Below are positions 16,175 to 24,296 of a stretch of 64,000 bases of DNA, piece by piece. The stretch spans positions 434,001-498,000 of the forward strand of contig NZ_JBHLTP010000013.1 in the NCBI RefSeq assembly GCF_042434395.1, written 5' to 3'. This DNA is from Pontibacillus salicampi. Its GTDB lineage: Bacteria > Bacillota > Bacilli > Bacillales > BH030062. Position numbers and translations under genes: made by a program. Position 1 is the stretch's first letter. The number at the start of each line of letters is the position of its first letter. The notes under the pieces were generated by a model. That model worked only from the letters and a program-made list of their open reading frames with translations, was not told where the DNA came from and made no database searches.

Positions 16175-16245
16175 CAACGAAGACACTCTCTTTTGGTAGA
16201 GAGTGTTCTCGTTTGTGTTGAAACAATATCGAGAGGTGAGCAATC

Positions 16246-17347
16246 ATGGAATTGGTAGATATCAAACATGACTTAGACAAAATGGCTAATCAATTAGCGG
16301 ACTTTAGGGGGTCTCTTTGACCTCGACAGTAAACAAGCACGTATTCAAGAGCTAGAGGAAGAAATGTCCGATCCAACTTTTTGGGATAATCAACAGGAGG
16401 CTCAAAAAGTAATTGGTGAGGTCAACGGCTTGAAGGAGCTAGTTCATACACTGGAACGTCTGCTGGAAACACACGAGAATTTAGAGGTTTCCCATGAATT
16501 GGTGAAGGAAGAGCAGGATGAAGAGCTTCACCAGGAGCTGGAAGAGGAAGTAAAGCAGCTGAAGCAGGACCTAGATGATTTCGAGCTGCAAATGCTCCTA
16601 AGTGAACCATACGACAAAAACAACGCAATCCTTGAGCTTCATCCAGGTGCTGGCGGAACGGAATCGCAGGACTGGGCAAGCATGCTGCTTCGGATGTACA
16701 CCCGCTGGGCAGAATGGAAAGGGTTCAAGGTGGAGACGATGGACTACCTTCCAGGAGATGAAGCTGGAGTGAAAAGCGTTACCTTGAACATCCAAGGTCA
16801 CAATGCCTACGGCTATCTAAAGGCAGAAAAAGGAGTTCACCGTCTCGTTCGAATTTCTCCGTTTGATTCATCCGGCCGACGTCACACATCGTTTGCCTCG
16901 TGTGAAGTTATGCCAGAGTTTAATGAAGAAATTGAAATCGAAGTACGGAGTGAAGACTTAAAAATTGATACGTACCGCGCTAGTGGCGCAGGCGGACAGC
17001 ACGTCAACACTACAGATTCAGCAGTACGCATCACACACGTTCCAACAAAAATTGTCGTAACATGTCAATCAGAGCGTTCCCAAATTAAAAACCGAGAACA
17101 AGCCATGAAAATGCTCAAAGCTAAATTGTATCAACGCGAAATTGAACTACAGCAACAAGAATTAGACGAAATTCGCGGAGAACAAAAGGAAATTGGCTGG
17201 GGAAGCCAAATCCGTTCCTACGTCTTCCACCCATATTCCATGGTGAAAGATCACAGAACGAACAAAGAAATCGGCAACGTCAACGGTGTCATGGACGGAG
17301 AAATCCAACCCTTCATCGACGCCTTCCTACGCTCACAAATAGACTAA
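16246..17347 (+). CDS. prfB: Peptide chain release factor 2 (with programmed +1 frameshift)
   Basis: RF2 releases peptides at UAA and UGA. Translation starts at the ATG 16246 (GAGAGGTGAG upstream), runs 24 codons to CTT TGA at 16315-16320, shifts +1 and continues from GAC 16319 to 17347, giving 366 residues, the normal length. Both parts join in sense: MELVDIKHDLDKM... then DLDSKQARIQELEEEMSDPTFWDN. The catalytic GGQ lies in RASGAGGQHVNTTDSAVRITH. The stop-recognition SPF motif is in RISPFDSSGRRHTSFAS. It follows secA by 71 bp as in B. subtilis. Confidence 0.97.
16306..16321 (+). promoter_or_regulatory. prfB: Autoregulatory RF2 +1 frameshift site
   Basis: An internal Shine-Dalgarno-like AGGGGG (16306-16311), a 3-nt gap and the slippery CTT followed by an in-frame TGA C (16315-16321) form the canonical prfB recoding signal. 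When RF2 is scarce, the ribosome slips from CTT to TTT and reads GAC instead of stopping. Confidence 0.96.
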
Positions 17348-17352
17348 ACCAT

Positions 17353-17382
17353 ACTGCTCACATATTGTGGGCAGTTTTTTGT
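17353..17382 (+). terminator. Terminator of prfB
   Basis: A 10-bp stem ACTGCTCACA (17353-17362) / TGTGGGCAGT (17366-17375) with one G-U pair and a 3-nt loop is followed by TTTTTT. Confidence 0.9.
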
Positions 17383-17388
17383 ATTATA

Positions 17389-17636
17389 CGGAAGAGCGCA
17401 TAACCTGGTCGGAGAGAGCATATCCCGTCCGGAAGAGCGCATAACCTGGTCGGAGAGAGCATATCCCGTCCGGAAGAGCGCATATCCTGGTCGGAGAGCG
17501 CATATCCCAGTCGGGAGAGCGCATAACCCAGCCGGAAGAGCGCATAACCTGTCGGGAAGAGAGCATATCTCCGTCTGGAGAGCGCATATCCTGTCTGGAA
17601 GAGCGCATAACCCATCCGGAAGAGCGCATTTCCTCC
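17389..17636 (+). repeat. Array of about 12 degenerate ~20-bp tandem repeats
   Basis: Twelve head-to-tail units of 20-22 bp, roughly CGGAAGAGCGCATAACCTGG with variants such as CGGAGAGAGCATATCCCGTC, fill the space after the prfB terminator. The first four units form two near-identical AB pairs; later units drift. All carry GAG(C/A)GCATA-like cores at a period of about two helical turns. There are no unique spacers, so it is not a CRISPR. Several leftward frames are open across it because the repeat lacks stops, but no ribosome binding site or start supports translation. Function unknown. Confidence 0.9.
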
Positions 17637-17708
17637 CCCTCCCCTTCTTCTTCTGAACACTCTCTCCCTCTAAAGACTTCACTCCATTAATGCGTTATTC
17701 TAGTGTCG

Positions 17709-17737
17709 TTTACACCCTTATAGCCGCATGCTATACT
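17709..17737 (+). promoter_or_regulatory. Sigma-A type promoter for the YitT-family gene
   Basis: TTTACA (17709-17714), a 17-bp spacer and TATACT (17732-17737), each 5 of 6 to consensus, about 100 bp before the gene. Confidence 0.7.
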
Positions 17738-17799
17738 CCTTATCGGACTTTATTGCATCTACCAACATAATAATGCTCAAAACAAACAAGACTAGAGAG

Positions 17800-17817
17800 T
17801 GAGCAAGTGCTTGCTCA
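17800..17817. promoter_or_regulatory. Inverted repeat upstream of the YitT-family gene, possible operator
   Basis: Perfect 8-bp arms TGAGCAAG (17800-17807) and CTTGCTCA (17810-17817) around a 2-nt centre, in the probable 5' leader between the promoter and the start. No T run follows, so it is not a terminator. It could be an operator or an mRNA hairpin just ahead of the AAAGGAG site. Confidence 0.5.
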
Positions 17818-17840
17818 TCAGCTAAAGGAGAATGACGCTC

Positions 17841-18710
17841 ATGATGATGAAAAAATATCGACGGGAGCCGATGCCGGATTGGCTGCATCACACGATGGAG
17901 TACATAATGGTAATTATTGGGTCGGCTTTTGTGGCTATGGCATTTAATATTTTCCTATTACCGAATGAAATAGCTTCTGGCGGTGTTGCTGGAATAAGTA
18001 CGATTACGAAAGGGTTGTTTGATTGGGATCCGGCTTATGTTCAATGGGCTTTAAACATTCCTCTGTTTATTTCAGGGGTGCTCATCCTCGGTAAAAATTT
18101 TGGAGCAAAGTCACTTGTCGGGACAATCGCCCTTCCTTTTTTTGTTAAGCTCACTGCTTCTATTGATCCAGCTACTGATAATGCTTTACTAGCAGCTATA
18201 TTCGGTGGAATGGGTGTGGGATTAGGACTTGGCATTGTGTTTCGGGGGCGTGCTTCTACGGGTGGAGTTGACTTGCTGGCTCAGATCCTTCACAAATATA
18301 CGCATATTCCGCTTGGACTTTGTATAGCTTTAGTGGATGGATTAATTGTATTAAGTGCTGCGATTGTCTTTGATGTAGAAAAGGGATTGTTTGCTTTAAT
18401 TGGTCTGTTTGCCACGAGCCGCACCATTGATTTTGTGCAAGTGGGATTCAATCGTTCGAAAAATGTCATGATTATTTCCAGGGAATTAGACGAGGTGAAG
18501 CTTGCTGTCTTGCAGGAGATTGATCGAGGGGTAACGGTATTAAACGGTGTTGGAGGCTATACAGACGAGGAGCGAAACATATTAATGGTAGTGGTAGAGC
18601 AGAGTGAATTCACCAAATTGACACAAACCGTCAAGAAGATTGATTCAAAGGCTTTTGTCATTGCTATGGACGCAGCGGAGGTATTAGGAGAGGGTTTTAA
18701 ATCTTCTTGA
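17841..18710 (+). CDS. YitT family membrane protein (YvjA-type)
   Basis: A 289-residue protein with about five to six N-terminal transmembrane segments (IMVIIGSAFVAMAFNIFLLP, WALNIPLFISGVLILG, LLAAIFGGMGVGLGLGIVF, LGLCIALVDGLIVLSAAIVF) and a C-terminal soluble DUF2179 domain (MIISRELDEVKLAVLQEIDRGVTVLNGVGGYTDEERNILMVVV). FLLPNEIASGGVAG and GRASTGGVDLLAQI are conserved family motifs. The substrate or role of YitT proteins is not firmly known. AAGGAG at 17825-17830 favours the ATG at 17841; the frame opens at 17832 but that ATG is too close. Location after prfB matches B. subtilis yvjA. Confidence 0.88.
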   Translation: MMMKKYRREPMPDWLHHTMEYIMVIIGSAFVAMAFNIFLLPNEIASGGVAGISTITKGLFDWDPAYVQWALNIPLFISGVLILGKNFGAKSLVGTIALPFFVKLTASIDPATDNALLAAIFGGMGVGLGLGIVFRGRASTGGVDLLAQILHKYTHIPLGLCIALVDGLIVLSAAIVFDVEKGLFALIGLFATSRTIDFVQVGFNRSKNVMIISRELDEVKLAVLQEIDRGVTVLNGVGGYTDEERNILMVVVEQSEFTKLTQTVKKIDSKAFVIAMDAAEVLGEGFKSS

Positions 18711-18770
18711 GTAGGATATAATAATTTTGATGGAATTACCATCAGTATATCTCGAAAAGGGGGATTACCT

Positions 18771-19157
18771 TTGAGGAAGTACTTATTAGCTATATTATTT
18801 GGCTCCGCTTTAGTTCTTGGTGCATGTGGCTCTGGTGGAGATGAAGAGAATGGATCTACTGATAATCAGGATGAAAATCAAACAGAAGAAAATGAATCAA
18901 CTGACGAGTCAGCAGGTGACGAAGGCGGCTCTGTCAATGCAGCCGCAGCAGAAAAATTGTATAAGCAAAATTGTGCAAGCTGTCATGCGAACGATCTCTC
19001 TGGTAATGTTGGTCCGAATTTAAAGAAAATCGGAGCAAAATACAATCAGGAAGAAATTGATGGAATTATTATTAATGGTCAAGGCTCTATGCCACCTAAG
19101 CAATTAGAGGGCGAAGAGGCAGATACAGTTGCCGCATGGTTGGCAGACAAGAAATAA
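18771..19157 (+). CDS. cccB: Cytochrome c-551, membrane-anchored lipoprotein
   Basis: A small one-haem c-type cytochrome that carries electrons on the outer face of the membrane, probably to cytochrome oxidase. The 128-residue precursor has a lipoprotein signal (LVLGAC, lipid-bearing C19) and an acidic flexible linker of about 35 residues. The haem domain has CASCH (C68, C71, H72) and the axial methionine M107 in GSMPP. The TTG at 18771 is used because AAAGGGGGA lies 7 nt upstream. Maturation would need Ccd/Res proteins; the ccdA pseudogene in this window belongs to the metal island and need not be the housekeeping one. Order cccB-ftsE-ftsX is conserved. Confidence 0.95.
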   Translation: MRKYLLAILFGSALVLGACGSGGDEENGSTDNQDENQTEENESTDESAGDEGGSVNAAAAEKLYKQNCASCHANDLSGNVGPNLKKIGAKYNQEEIDGIIINGQGSMPPKQLEGEEADTVAAWLADKK

Positions 19158-19180
19158 TAGAATATGTAATATAAGGAAAA

Positions 19181-19212
19181 ACAGCCTGATAATAGAATCA
19201 GGCTGTTTTTTA
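19181..19212 (+). terminator. Terminator of cccB
   Basis: A 10-bp perfect stem ACAGCCTGAT (19181-19190) / ATCAGGCTGT (19197-19206) followed by a T run. Confidence 0.92.
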
Positions 19213-19366
19213 ATACATTGGAATCAGTTAGGAGTCTTTGTAGTGAAAATAGTCACACAAGGTTAACATTGGATTAAAATAAAGTAACCGCTTTACAGGT
19301 CTAAAGTACGCAAAAAACATCTCTGGTTATGTAAAATTTGAAATGTAAATGTAATAATTTTATGCC

Positions 19367-19394
19367 TAAACAAATCCCAGTTAGATGTTATAAT
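19367..19394 (+). promoter_or_regulatory. Possible sigma-A promoter of ftsEX
   Basis: A consensus TATAAT at 19389-19394 with TAAACA 16 bp upstream (4 of 6). About 105 bp before ftsE. The rest of the 340-bp gap holds only the cccB terminator. Confidence 0.5.
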
Positions 19395-19499
19395 GAATTA
19401 GACGCAAAGGAAGTCGTATTTTGTCCTTTTTTATTGAACAAAAATCAAGAAGGATTGGACAGCATAGATAAACAACAATTGAGTACAGGTGGTTAGCTT

Positions 19500-20186
19500 A
19501 TGATAGAGATGAAGGACGTGCACAAGACATACCCAAACGGGGTCACGGCTCTTCAGGGAGTTAATTTGTCCATCGATCCTGGGGAATTTGTCTACATAGT
19601 TGGTCCAAGTGGTGCTGGTAAGTCCACTTTAGTAGGATTAATGTACAGAGAAGAAAAGCATACGAGTGGTTCTATTGTCATTAATGAGACGGATTTGAAC
19701 TCCTTAAAAGAAAGAAAAGTTCCATATTTAAGAAGAAATGTGGGAGTTGTCTATCAGGACTTTAAATTACTGCCAAGATTAACAGTTTATGAAAATATAG
19801 CATTTGCCTTAGAGGTTATTGAAGAATCTCCCAAAAATATTCGCAAGCGTGTCATGGAAGTGCTTGATCTTGTGAAATTAAAGAACAAAGCTCGCCATAT
19901 TCCCGATGAACTTTCTGGAGGAGAGCAGCAGCGTGTTTCTATTGCACGAGCTATTGTCAATCACCCAACAGTGATGATTGCCGATGAGCCGACAGGAAAT
20001 CTTGATCCAGACACATCTTGGGATATCATGAGCATCTTTGAAGAAATTAATGCTAGAGGTACCACAGTTATTATGGCCACCCATAGCAAGGAAATTGTAA
20101 ACACCATTAAGAAGCGTGTGATTGCCGTTGAGAATGGTCGTATCGTCCGTGACGAAAGCAGGGGTGAATACGGTTATGAAATTTAG
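19500..20186 (+). CDS. ftsE: Cell division ATP-binding protein FtsE
   Basis: The ATPase of the FtsEX ABC-like complex, which in Bacillus activates a cell-wall hydrolase rather than transporting a solute. The 228-residue protein has Walker A GPSGAGKST (35-43), Q-loop VYQDFKLLPRLTV, ABC signature LSGGEQQRVSIARAI, Walker B VMIADEPTGNLD and the H-loop MATHS. The ATG at 19500 has AGGTGG about 9 nt upstream. It overlaps ftsX by 11 bp. Confidence 0.97.
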   Translation: MIEMKDVHKTYPNGVTALQGVNLSIDPGEFVYIVGPSGAGKSTLVGLMYREEKHTSGSIVINETDLNSLKERKVPYLRRNVGVVYQDFKLLPRLTVYENIAFALEVIEESPKNIRKRVMEVLDLVKLKNKARHIPDELSGGEQQRVSIARAIVNHPTVMIADEPTGNLDPDTSWDIMSIFEEINARGTTVIMATHSKEIVNTIKKRVIAVENGRIVRDESRGEYGYEI

Positions 20187-21069
20187 AACAGTCGGCAGAC
20201 ACATCCGCGAAGGAAGTAAAAACATTATCCGTAATGGATGGATGACCGTTGCATCCGTTGGTGCTGTTACCACAACGCTATTGCTTGTTGGTATTTTTAT
20301 TGCAGTAATGTTCAACCTGAATGAAATTGCAAACAATGTTGAAAAAGATGTAGAAATTAAAGTGTTAGTGGAAGTTACAGCTGAAGAGGAACAAGTAGAC
20401 AGCTTGAAGTCGAAGTTAAATGATATTCCGGAAGTATCTACGGTTGCTTTCTCTTCGAAGGAAAAAGAGCTCAATAGCTTGATTGACAGCATGGGTGATG
20501 AAGGACAAGCCTGGGAGCTTTTCGAACAGGAAAACCCTCTCAACGACGCTTTTGTCGTTAAGACAGGCGATCCTCTAGATACATTTGATGTAGCAGAAGA
20601 AATTAAAGACTTTGATCATGTGAAAGAAGTAAACTATGGGAAAGACGTTGTGGAAAGACTTCTGAACTTCACTACGTATGCAAGATATATCGGACTTGCT
20701 CTTATTGGTGGATTAGTCTTTACAGCTATATTCCTCATATCTAACACGATTAAACTTACTATCATGGCTCGAAGTAAAGAGATTGGCATAATGAAGCTGG
20801 TTGGTGCAACAAACGGATTCATTCGTTGGCCATTCTTCATTGAAGGCATGCTGCTAGGTATTCTAGGATCAATCATTCCAATTGCCGGAGTTGTAGGCGG
20901 CTACTATTATCTATACAACAACCTAAGAGATAAAATTTCCATCTCATTTATTGAATTACTCCCATTCAATCCATTCGCATGGCAAATCGCATTGTTACTT
21001 ATTGCCATTGGAGCATTTATTGGAGTTTGGGGAAGCGTCATGAGCGTACGTAAATTCTTGAAAGTATAA
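20176..21069 (+). CDS. ftsX: Cell division protein FtsX
   Basis: The membrane partner of FtsE, 297 residues. It has an N-terminal cytoplasmic stretch (MKFRTVGRHIREGSKNIIRNGWMT), TM1 (SVGAVTTTLLLVGIFIAVMF) and a large extracellular loop that contacts the hydrolase. Three further TM segments follow (YIGLALIGGLVFTAIFLIS, GMLLGILGSIIPIAGVVGG, IALLLIAIGAFIGVWGSVMS). The FtsX signature KLTIMARSKEIGIMKLVGAT precedes the last two. The ATG at 20176 lies inside the end of ftsE with GGGGTGA upstream; this overlap is typical and gives the usual length. Confidence 0.96.
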   Translation: MKFRTVGRHIREGSKNIIRNGWMTVASVGAVTTTLLLVGIFIAVMFNLNEIANNVEKDVEIKVLVEVTAEEEQVDSLKSKLNDIPEVSTVAFSSKEKELNSLIDSMGDEGQAWELFEQENPLNDAFVVKTGDPLDTFDVAEEIKDFDHVKEVNYGKDVVERLLNFTTYARYIGLALIGGLVFTAIFLISNTIKLTIMARSKEIGIMKLVGATNGFIRWPFFIEGMLLGILGSIIPIAGVVGGYYYLYNNLRDKISISFIELLPFNPFAWQIALLLIAIGAFIGVWGSVMSVRKFLKV

Positions 21070-21101
21070 AAACAAAGGGCTAGGAAGGGGAAAACGTTGA
21101 T

Positions 21102-22508
21102 ATGAGGAAGGTTATAGGGACGCTTTCATCCATATCATTTGCTTTAGTGTTGACTTTTAGTTCTACGGTTCAAACAAGTCATGCGGAGAGCTTAAATGAT
21201 ATTGAAAAAGAGATTGAAAGTTTGAAAGAGAAGCAGGAATCCGTTAAGAATCAGGAAAGTGAACTGGAAAGCAGTAAATCAGAGGCTGAAGATAAACTTG
21301 AAGAGAATAAAGAAGAGCAGGCTGAGGTTGATGCTCAAATTCAAGAATTAGATCAGCAGGTAAATGATACAAACAGTCAAATAAGAGAGAAAAACAACCA
21401 AATTACCACTAAAGAAGAAGAAATTAAGAAAACCGAAGAAGAGATTAAGCAATTAGAAAAAGACATTGCTGATTTGAAAGAACGTATTGCCAAGCGTGAA
21501 GCGCTGTTGAAGGACCGCCTGAAGAACTTACAAAAAAACGGCGGTGACGTTAGTTACTTAGAAGTATTGATGGGTGCCAAGAGTTTTGGGGATTTTCTTG
21601 ACCGTGCCAATGCGGTGACGAAAATTATGGACCAAGATAAGAACATTATGGAAACCCATATCGCAGAGAAAAAAGAATTAGAAACGAAGAAACAAGAAGT
21701 AGAAGAGAAGAAGAAAAATCTAGAATCTCAAAAGAAAGAGCTGGAAAGTAAAAAGGCGGAGCTTGAGGCTCTTAAGAGAAAGCTAGATGAACAACGCGAG
21801 TTAAAGAATGAGTTAATGGCTGATCTAGAATCGAAAGAACACGAATTGCATGATAAGAAATTAAACATTGAAGAGGAGCAGCAATTGCTTCAAAGCCAGC
21901 AGCAGGCTATTCAAAATGAAATTCAACGTGCAGAACAAGATAAGCAAAATAAGAAAGAGCAGCTGGCAGCACAAAGACGTGCGGAGGAGAAGCAGCAGCA
22001 ATCCTCTAATAGCGGAGGAAGTGCAACAACAAGCTCCTCTAACGGGAGTTCTTCGGGTGGCTCTGGTTCCTCTGGTGGAACAAGCTCACCATCACAATCA
22101 ACGTCTTCCAGTGGCTTTGTTTCCCCAGTTAGCGGTGTTGTAACTTCAAGTTATGGCATGCGTTCTGGCGGGTTCCACAATGGAATAGACGTAGGGAAGA
22201 CTACAGCAAGTGCCTCTATCCATGCAGCTGCTAGCGGAACTGTTATCCGTTCCTATTACTCTTCCAGCTATGGTAACGTAGTGTTTATCTCCCATTCCAT
22301 GAATGGTCAGATTTATACTACTGTGTACGCCCACTTGCAAAACCGTGAAGTTTCCTCTGGTCAGCAAGTATCTGCTGGGCAACGCCTAGGATACATGGGA
22401 TCCACTGGACGCTCCACTGGACCACACCTTCACTTTGAATTGCATAAAGGTCCATGGAATGCTTCTAAGAGTAATGCTGTAAACCCAGCAGCTTATATTA
22501 ACTTCTAA
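21102..22508 (+). CDS. FtsEX-associated M23 peptidoglycan hydrolase (EnvC/PcsB-like architecture)
   Basis: A 468-residue secreted protein. Signal peptide (MRKVIGTLSSISFALVLTFSSTVQTSHAES), a long coiled coil at about 30-300 rich in Glu/Lys/Gln heptads, a Ser/Gly/Thr linker and a C-terminal LytM/M23 metallopeptidase domain. Zinc ligands are HNGID (H359, D363) and HLH (H442, H444). The coiled coil is the part expected to dock on FtsX, and the gene starts 32 bp after ftsX with AGGAAGGGG upstream, so it is probably the hydrolase activated by FtsEX. In B. subtilis that role is played by unlinked CwlO, whose catalytic domain is NlpC/P60; here the domain is M23. Confidence 0.92.
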   Translation: MRKVIGTLSSISFALVLTFSSTVQTSHAESLNDIEKEIESLKEKQESVKNQESELESSKSEAEDKLEENKEEQAEVDAQIQELDQQVNDTNSQIREKNNQITTKEEEIKKTEEEIKQLEKDIADLKERIAKREALLKDRLKNLQKNGGDVSYLEVLMGAKSFGDFLDRANAVTKIMDQDKNIMETHIAEKKELETKKQEVEEKKKNLESQKKELESKKAELEALKRKLDEQRELKNELMADLESKEHELHDKKLNIEEEQQLLQSQQQAIQNEIQRAEQDKQNKKEQLAAQRRAEEKQQQSSNSGGSATTSSSNGSSSGGSGSSGGTSSPSQSTSSSGFVSPVSGVVTSSYGMRSGGFHNGIDVGKTTASASIHAAASGTVIRSYYSSSYGNVVFISHSMNGQIYTTVYAHLQNREVSSGQQVSAGQRLGYMGSTGRSTGPHLHFELHKGPWNASKSNAVNPAAYINF

Positions 22509-22566
22509 AGTTGTTTAGTGACAAAGATATCGTTAAAAGTTCTAATAAATAATCAAGTATAATTAT

Positions 22567-22607
22567 GCACATCTTAGTTAAGTATTTTAACAAGGTGTGC
22601 TTTTTTA
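22567..22607 (+). terminator. Terminator of the ftsEX-hydrolase operon
   Basis: A long stem GCACATCTTAGTTAA (22567-22581) / TTAACAAGGTGTGC (22587-22600), with a G-U pair and a bulged base, is followed by TTTTTT. It marks the end of conserved backbone; transposon debris begins just after. Confidence 0.85.
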
Positions 22608-22622
22608 TTAGGAGGAGGATAA

Positions 22623-23283
22623 ATGGCGCTTTTTAACTATGAACTGACAATGTCTAAAATTGAAAAGTTAAAGAATGAAGGGAGAGGCCATGGAGGATTA
22701 GAAACTTATAAGCCCTGGATTACAGTCAGAGACTTGGCATCTAAAGGGAGAAGAAGTCGAGAATTTGGAGTGAAGGTCAATAGAGAATATCATTTACTTT
22801 CTGATTTAGAGAGGTATTTCTTTTATATAGCGGAATGGTCAGAGAATATTGTTGATATTTAAGAACAATTTCCTATATTAGAGAGAAGACTATGGAGATT
22901 GGTGAAATATTGGGCTTTAAACATCCTAAAGATACCAAAACTAAGGTTAATGCAGTAGTAACATTGGACTTTTTAATTTCGTTCAAAATAAGGCTGGTGA
23001 AATTAAAACAGTCGGTAGATCAATTAAGCCTTCTAAGGTACTGATAAATAAAAGAACTATAGAAAAACTATTAATAGAAAAACATTACTTTGAATCTATT
23101 GGAATAGATTGGGCAATTGTTACTGAAAGAGAGATTAATAAATGTCTTGCGATTAATATTCAAGAATTAAGAGAATATTTACTTCTCGAATACCAGATAG
23201 ATAAGGGGATGACAGACTTTCTTTTGAACAAAATGAAAACGCTTTCAAGTGAAGGGGTTATTATGGATGATATTAAAAATATA
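22623..23283 (+). pseudogene. tnsA: Decayed tnsA, Tn7-like transposon endonuclease subunit
   Basis: The first 79 codons read as the TnsA N-terminal nuclease domain: KIEKLKNEGRGHGG, YKPWITVRDLASKGR, NREYHLLSDLERYFFYIAEWSENIVDI. A TAA at 22860 interrupts it. Then EQFPILER continues in frame, a frameshift near 22888 leads to TMEIGEILGFKHPKDTKTKV and TLDFLI, and a second shift near 22986 leads to NKAGEIKTVGRSIKPSKV and IEKHYFESIGIDWAIVTEREIN. TnsA normally cuts the 5' ends of the element together with TnsB. At least three lesions and no tnsB after it show it is dead. Its AGGAGGAG ribosome site at 22612-22619 survives. Confidence 0.88.
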
Positions 23284-23647
23284 AAGCTTGATTGTGCACA
23301 TGATAGCTCTTTAAAGACTATTTGTATGTCGTTCTTATCTGAAATAGATGCTGTACTTGGAACAAATTACGTAAAGGACATTGGCAGAAAAACGTTTTCT
23401 ACAAGTGCCATGGTAAATAATATGGCTCACTTATCAAAACTTCATGCTTTAGGTATTTTAGTTATAGATGAAATTCAGTATTTGTTATCAGCACAGGGAA
23501 GTAATTATGAAAAGGTAATGAAGTTTTTTGCTAGTCTATCGAATTCTGTGGGAGTGCCCCTTTTGCTAATGGGAACCATGAAAGCAAGAGAAATCTTACA
23601 AAGTATTTTAGACAAGCTAGAAGATAATATAAGAAAATACATGAGGT
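23284..23647 (+). pseudogene. tnsC: Internal fragment of tnsC, fused in frame to the tnsA remnant
   Basis: The open frame running out of tnsA changes character near 23284 and matches the AAA+ regulator TnsC: LDCAHDSSLKTICMSFLSEID, GTNYVKDIGRK, the Walker B region ALGILVIDEIQYL and GVPLLLMGTMKA. The Walker A part and N terminus are missing, and everything beyond the sensor region is lost. tnsB, normally between tnsA and tnsC, is absent. A deletion that removed tnsB and both adjoining ends while keeping frame explains this. Exact junctions cannot be fixed without an intact relative. Confidence 0.82.
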
Positions 23648-24257
23648 GTGTATCTGTTGATGACTTAAAGCAAGGAAATGGCCTGTTACAAAAACATGCT
23701 TTACTGCATACACTATTCTTTTTACTCGGCTTCTCCGTCATTTTTCTTGCACTCGGATTTTCAACATCTTTTTTAGGGGAGTTTTTCCTTATGAATGATG
23801 AATTTATTCGACAAATAGGTAGTATATTTTTATTGTATTCTTCGAATTTGTCGTGTTTGGAGTATTCAAGCCTAAATTCATGATGAGAGATACGAGGTTA
23901 ACATATAAACACAAAAGAACTGGGTTTATTGGTTCCAGTTTTGTTGGAATGGGGTATGCAGCAGGTTGGACTCCATGTGCAGGGTCCATCTTAGCTACTG
24001 TGTTAGCTATGGGGGTTTCGAATCCAAAACAATCTATAATGTATATGGTTGCTTATGTATTTGGGTTTGCAATTCCGTTCTTTATCATGTCTTTTTTTAT
24101 CGGAAGGATGAAATGGGTGAAAAGGTATAATCGGTTGATTATTAAAGTTGGTGGATACTCTATGATTGTAATGGGGGTTCTTCTATTTTTTGGATGGATG
24201 ACTCAACGAACTTCATTCTTATCCACCCAATTTTTTGGAGGCTTTACAGGCTTCTAA
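23648..24257 (+). pseudogene. ccdA: 5'-truncated and frameshifted ccdA (thiol-disulfide transfer / cytochrome c biogenesis membrane protein)
   Basis: From about 23648 the frame reads as CcdA: VSVDDLKQGN, HALLHTLFFLLGFSVIFLALGF, NDEFIRQIGSIF. A one-base shift near 23840 moves it to another frame that continues VFGVFKPKFMMRDTRL, GYAAGWTPCAGSILATVL and three more TM stretches to the stop at 24257. The first ~45 residues with TM1 and the first catalytic Cys are replaced by tnsC sequence; the second (TPC) is still present. CcdA moves electrons across the membrane to extracytoplasmic thiols. Not functional as it stands. An ATG-started piece from 23853 could in theory be translated but has no ribosome site. 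Confidence 0.85.
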
Positions 24258-24261
24258 TATT

Positions 24262-24296
24262 CAGTGAGACGAAGGGACAGGTCACTCGTCTCACTG
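24262..24296. repeat. Long perfect hairpin after ccdA (REP-like)
   Basis: CAGTGAGACG (24262-24271) and CGTCTCACTG (24287-24296) are perfect 10-bp arms around a 15-nt loop containing GGGACAGGTCAC. There is no T run. This sequence style resembles dispersed palindromes I recall from other Bacillaceae genomes (recollection, not checked). Its right arm overlaps the first bases of the regulatory box at 24294. Confidence 0.7.

Noticed and set aside
17389..17636. Possible CRISPR array
   Set aside because: Units abut each other at ~20 bp, drift in sequence and have no unique spacers; no cas genes nearby.
17344..17682. Three long leftward reading frames (81-112 codons) with repeated CALPDRL-like and YALSDQ-like units
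   Set aside because: They are by-products of the ~20-bp repeat, which lacks stops in these frames. All three frames are open at once and there is no ribosome site.
19878..20543. Leftward 221-codon frame across the ftsE/ftsX junction
   Set aside because: Both genes on the plus strand are complete and conserved; the antisense frame shows no family features.
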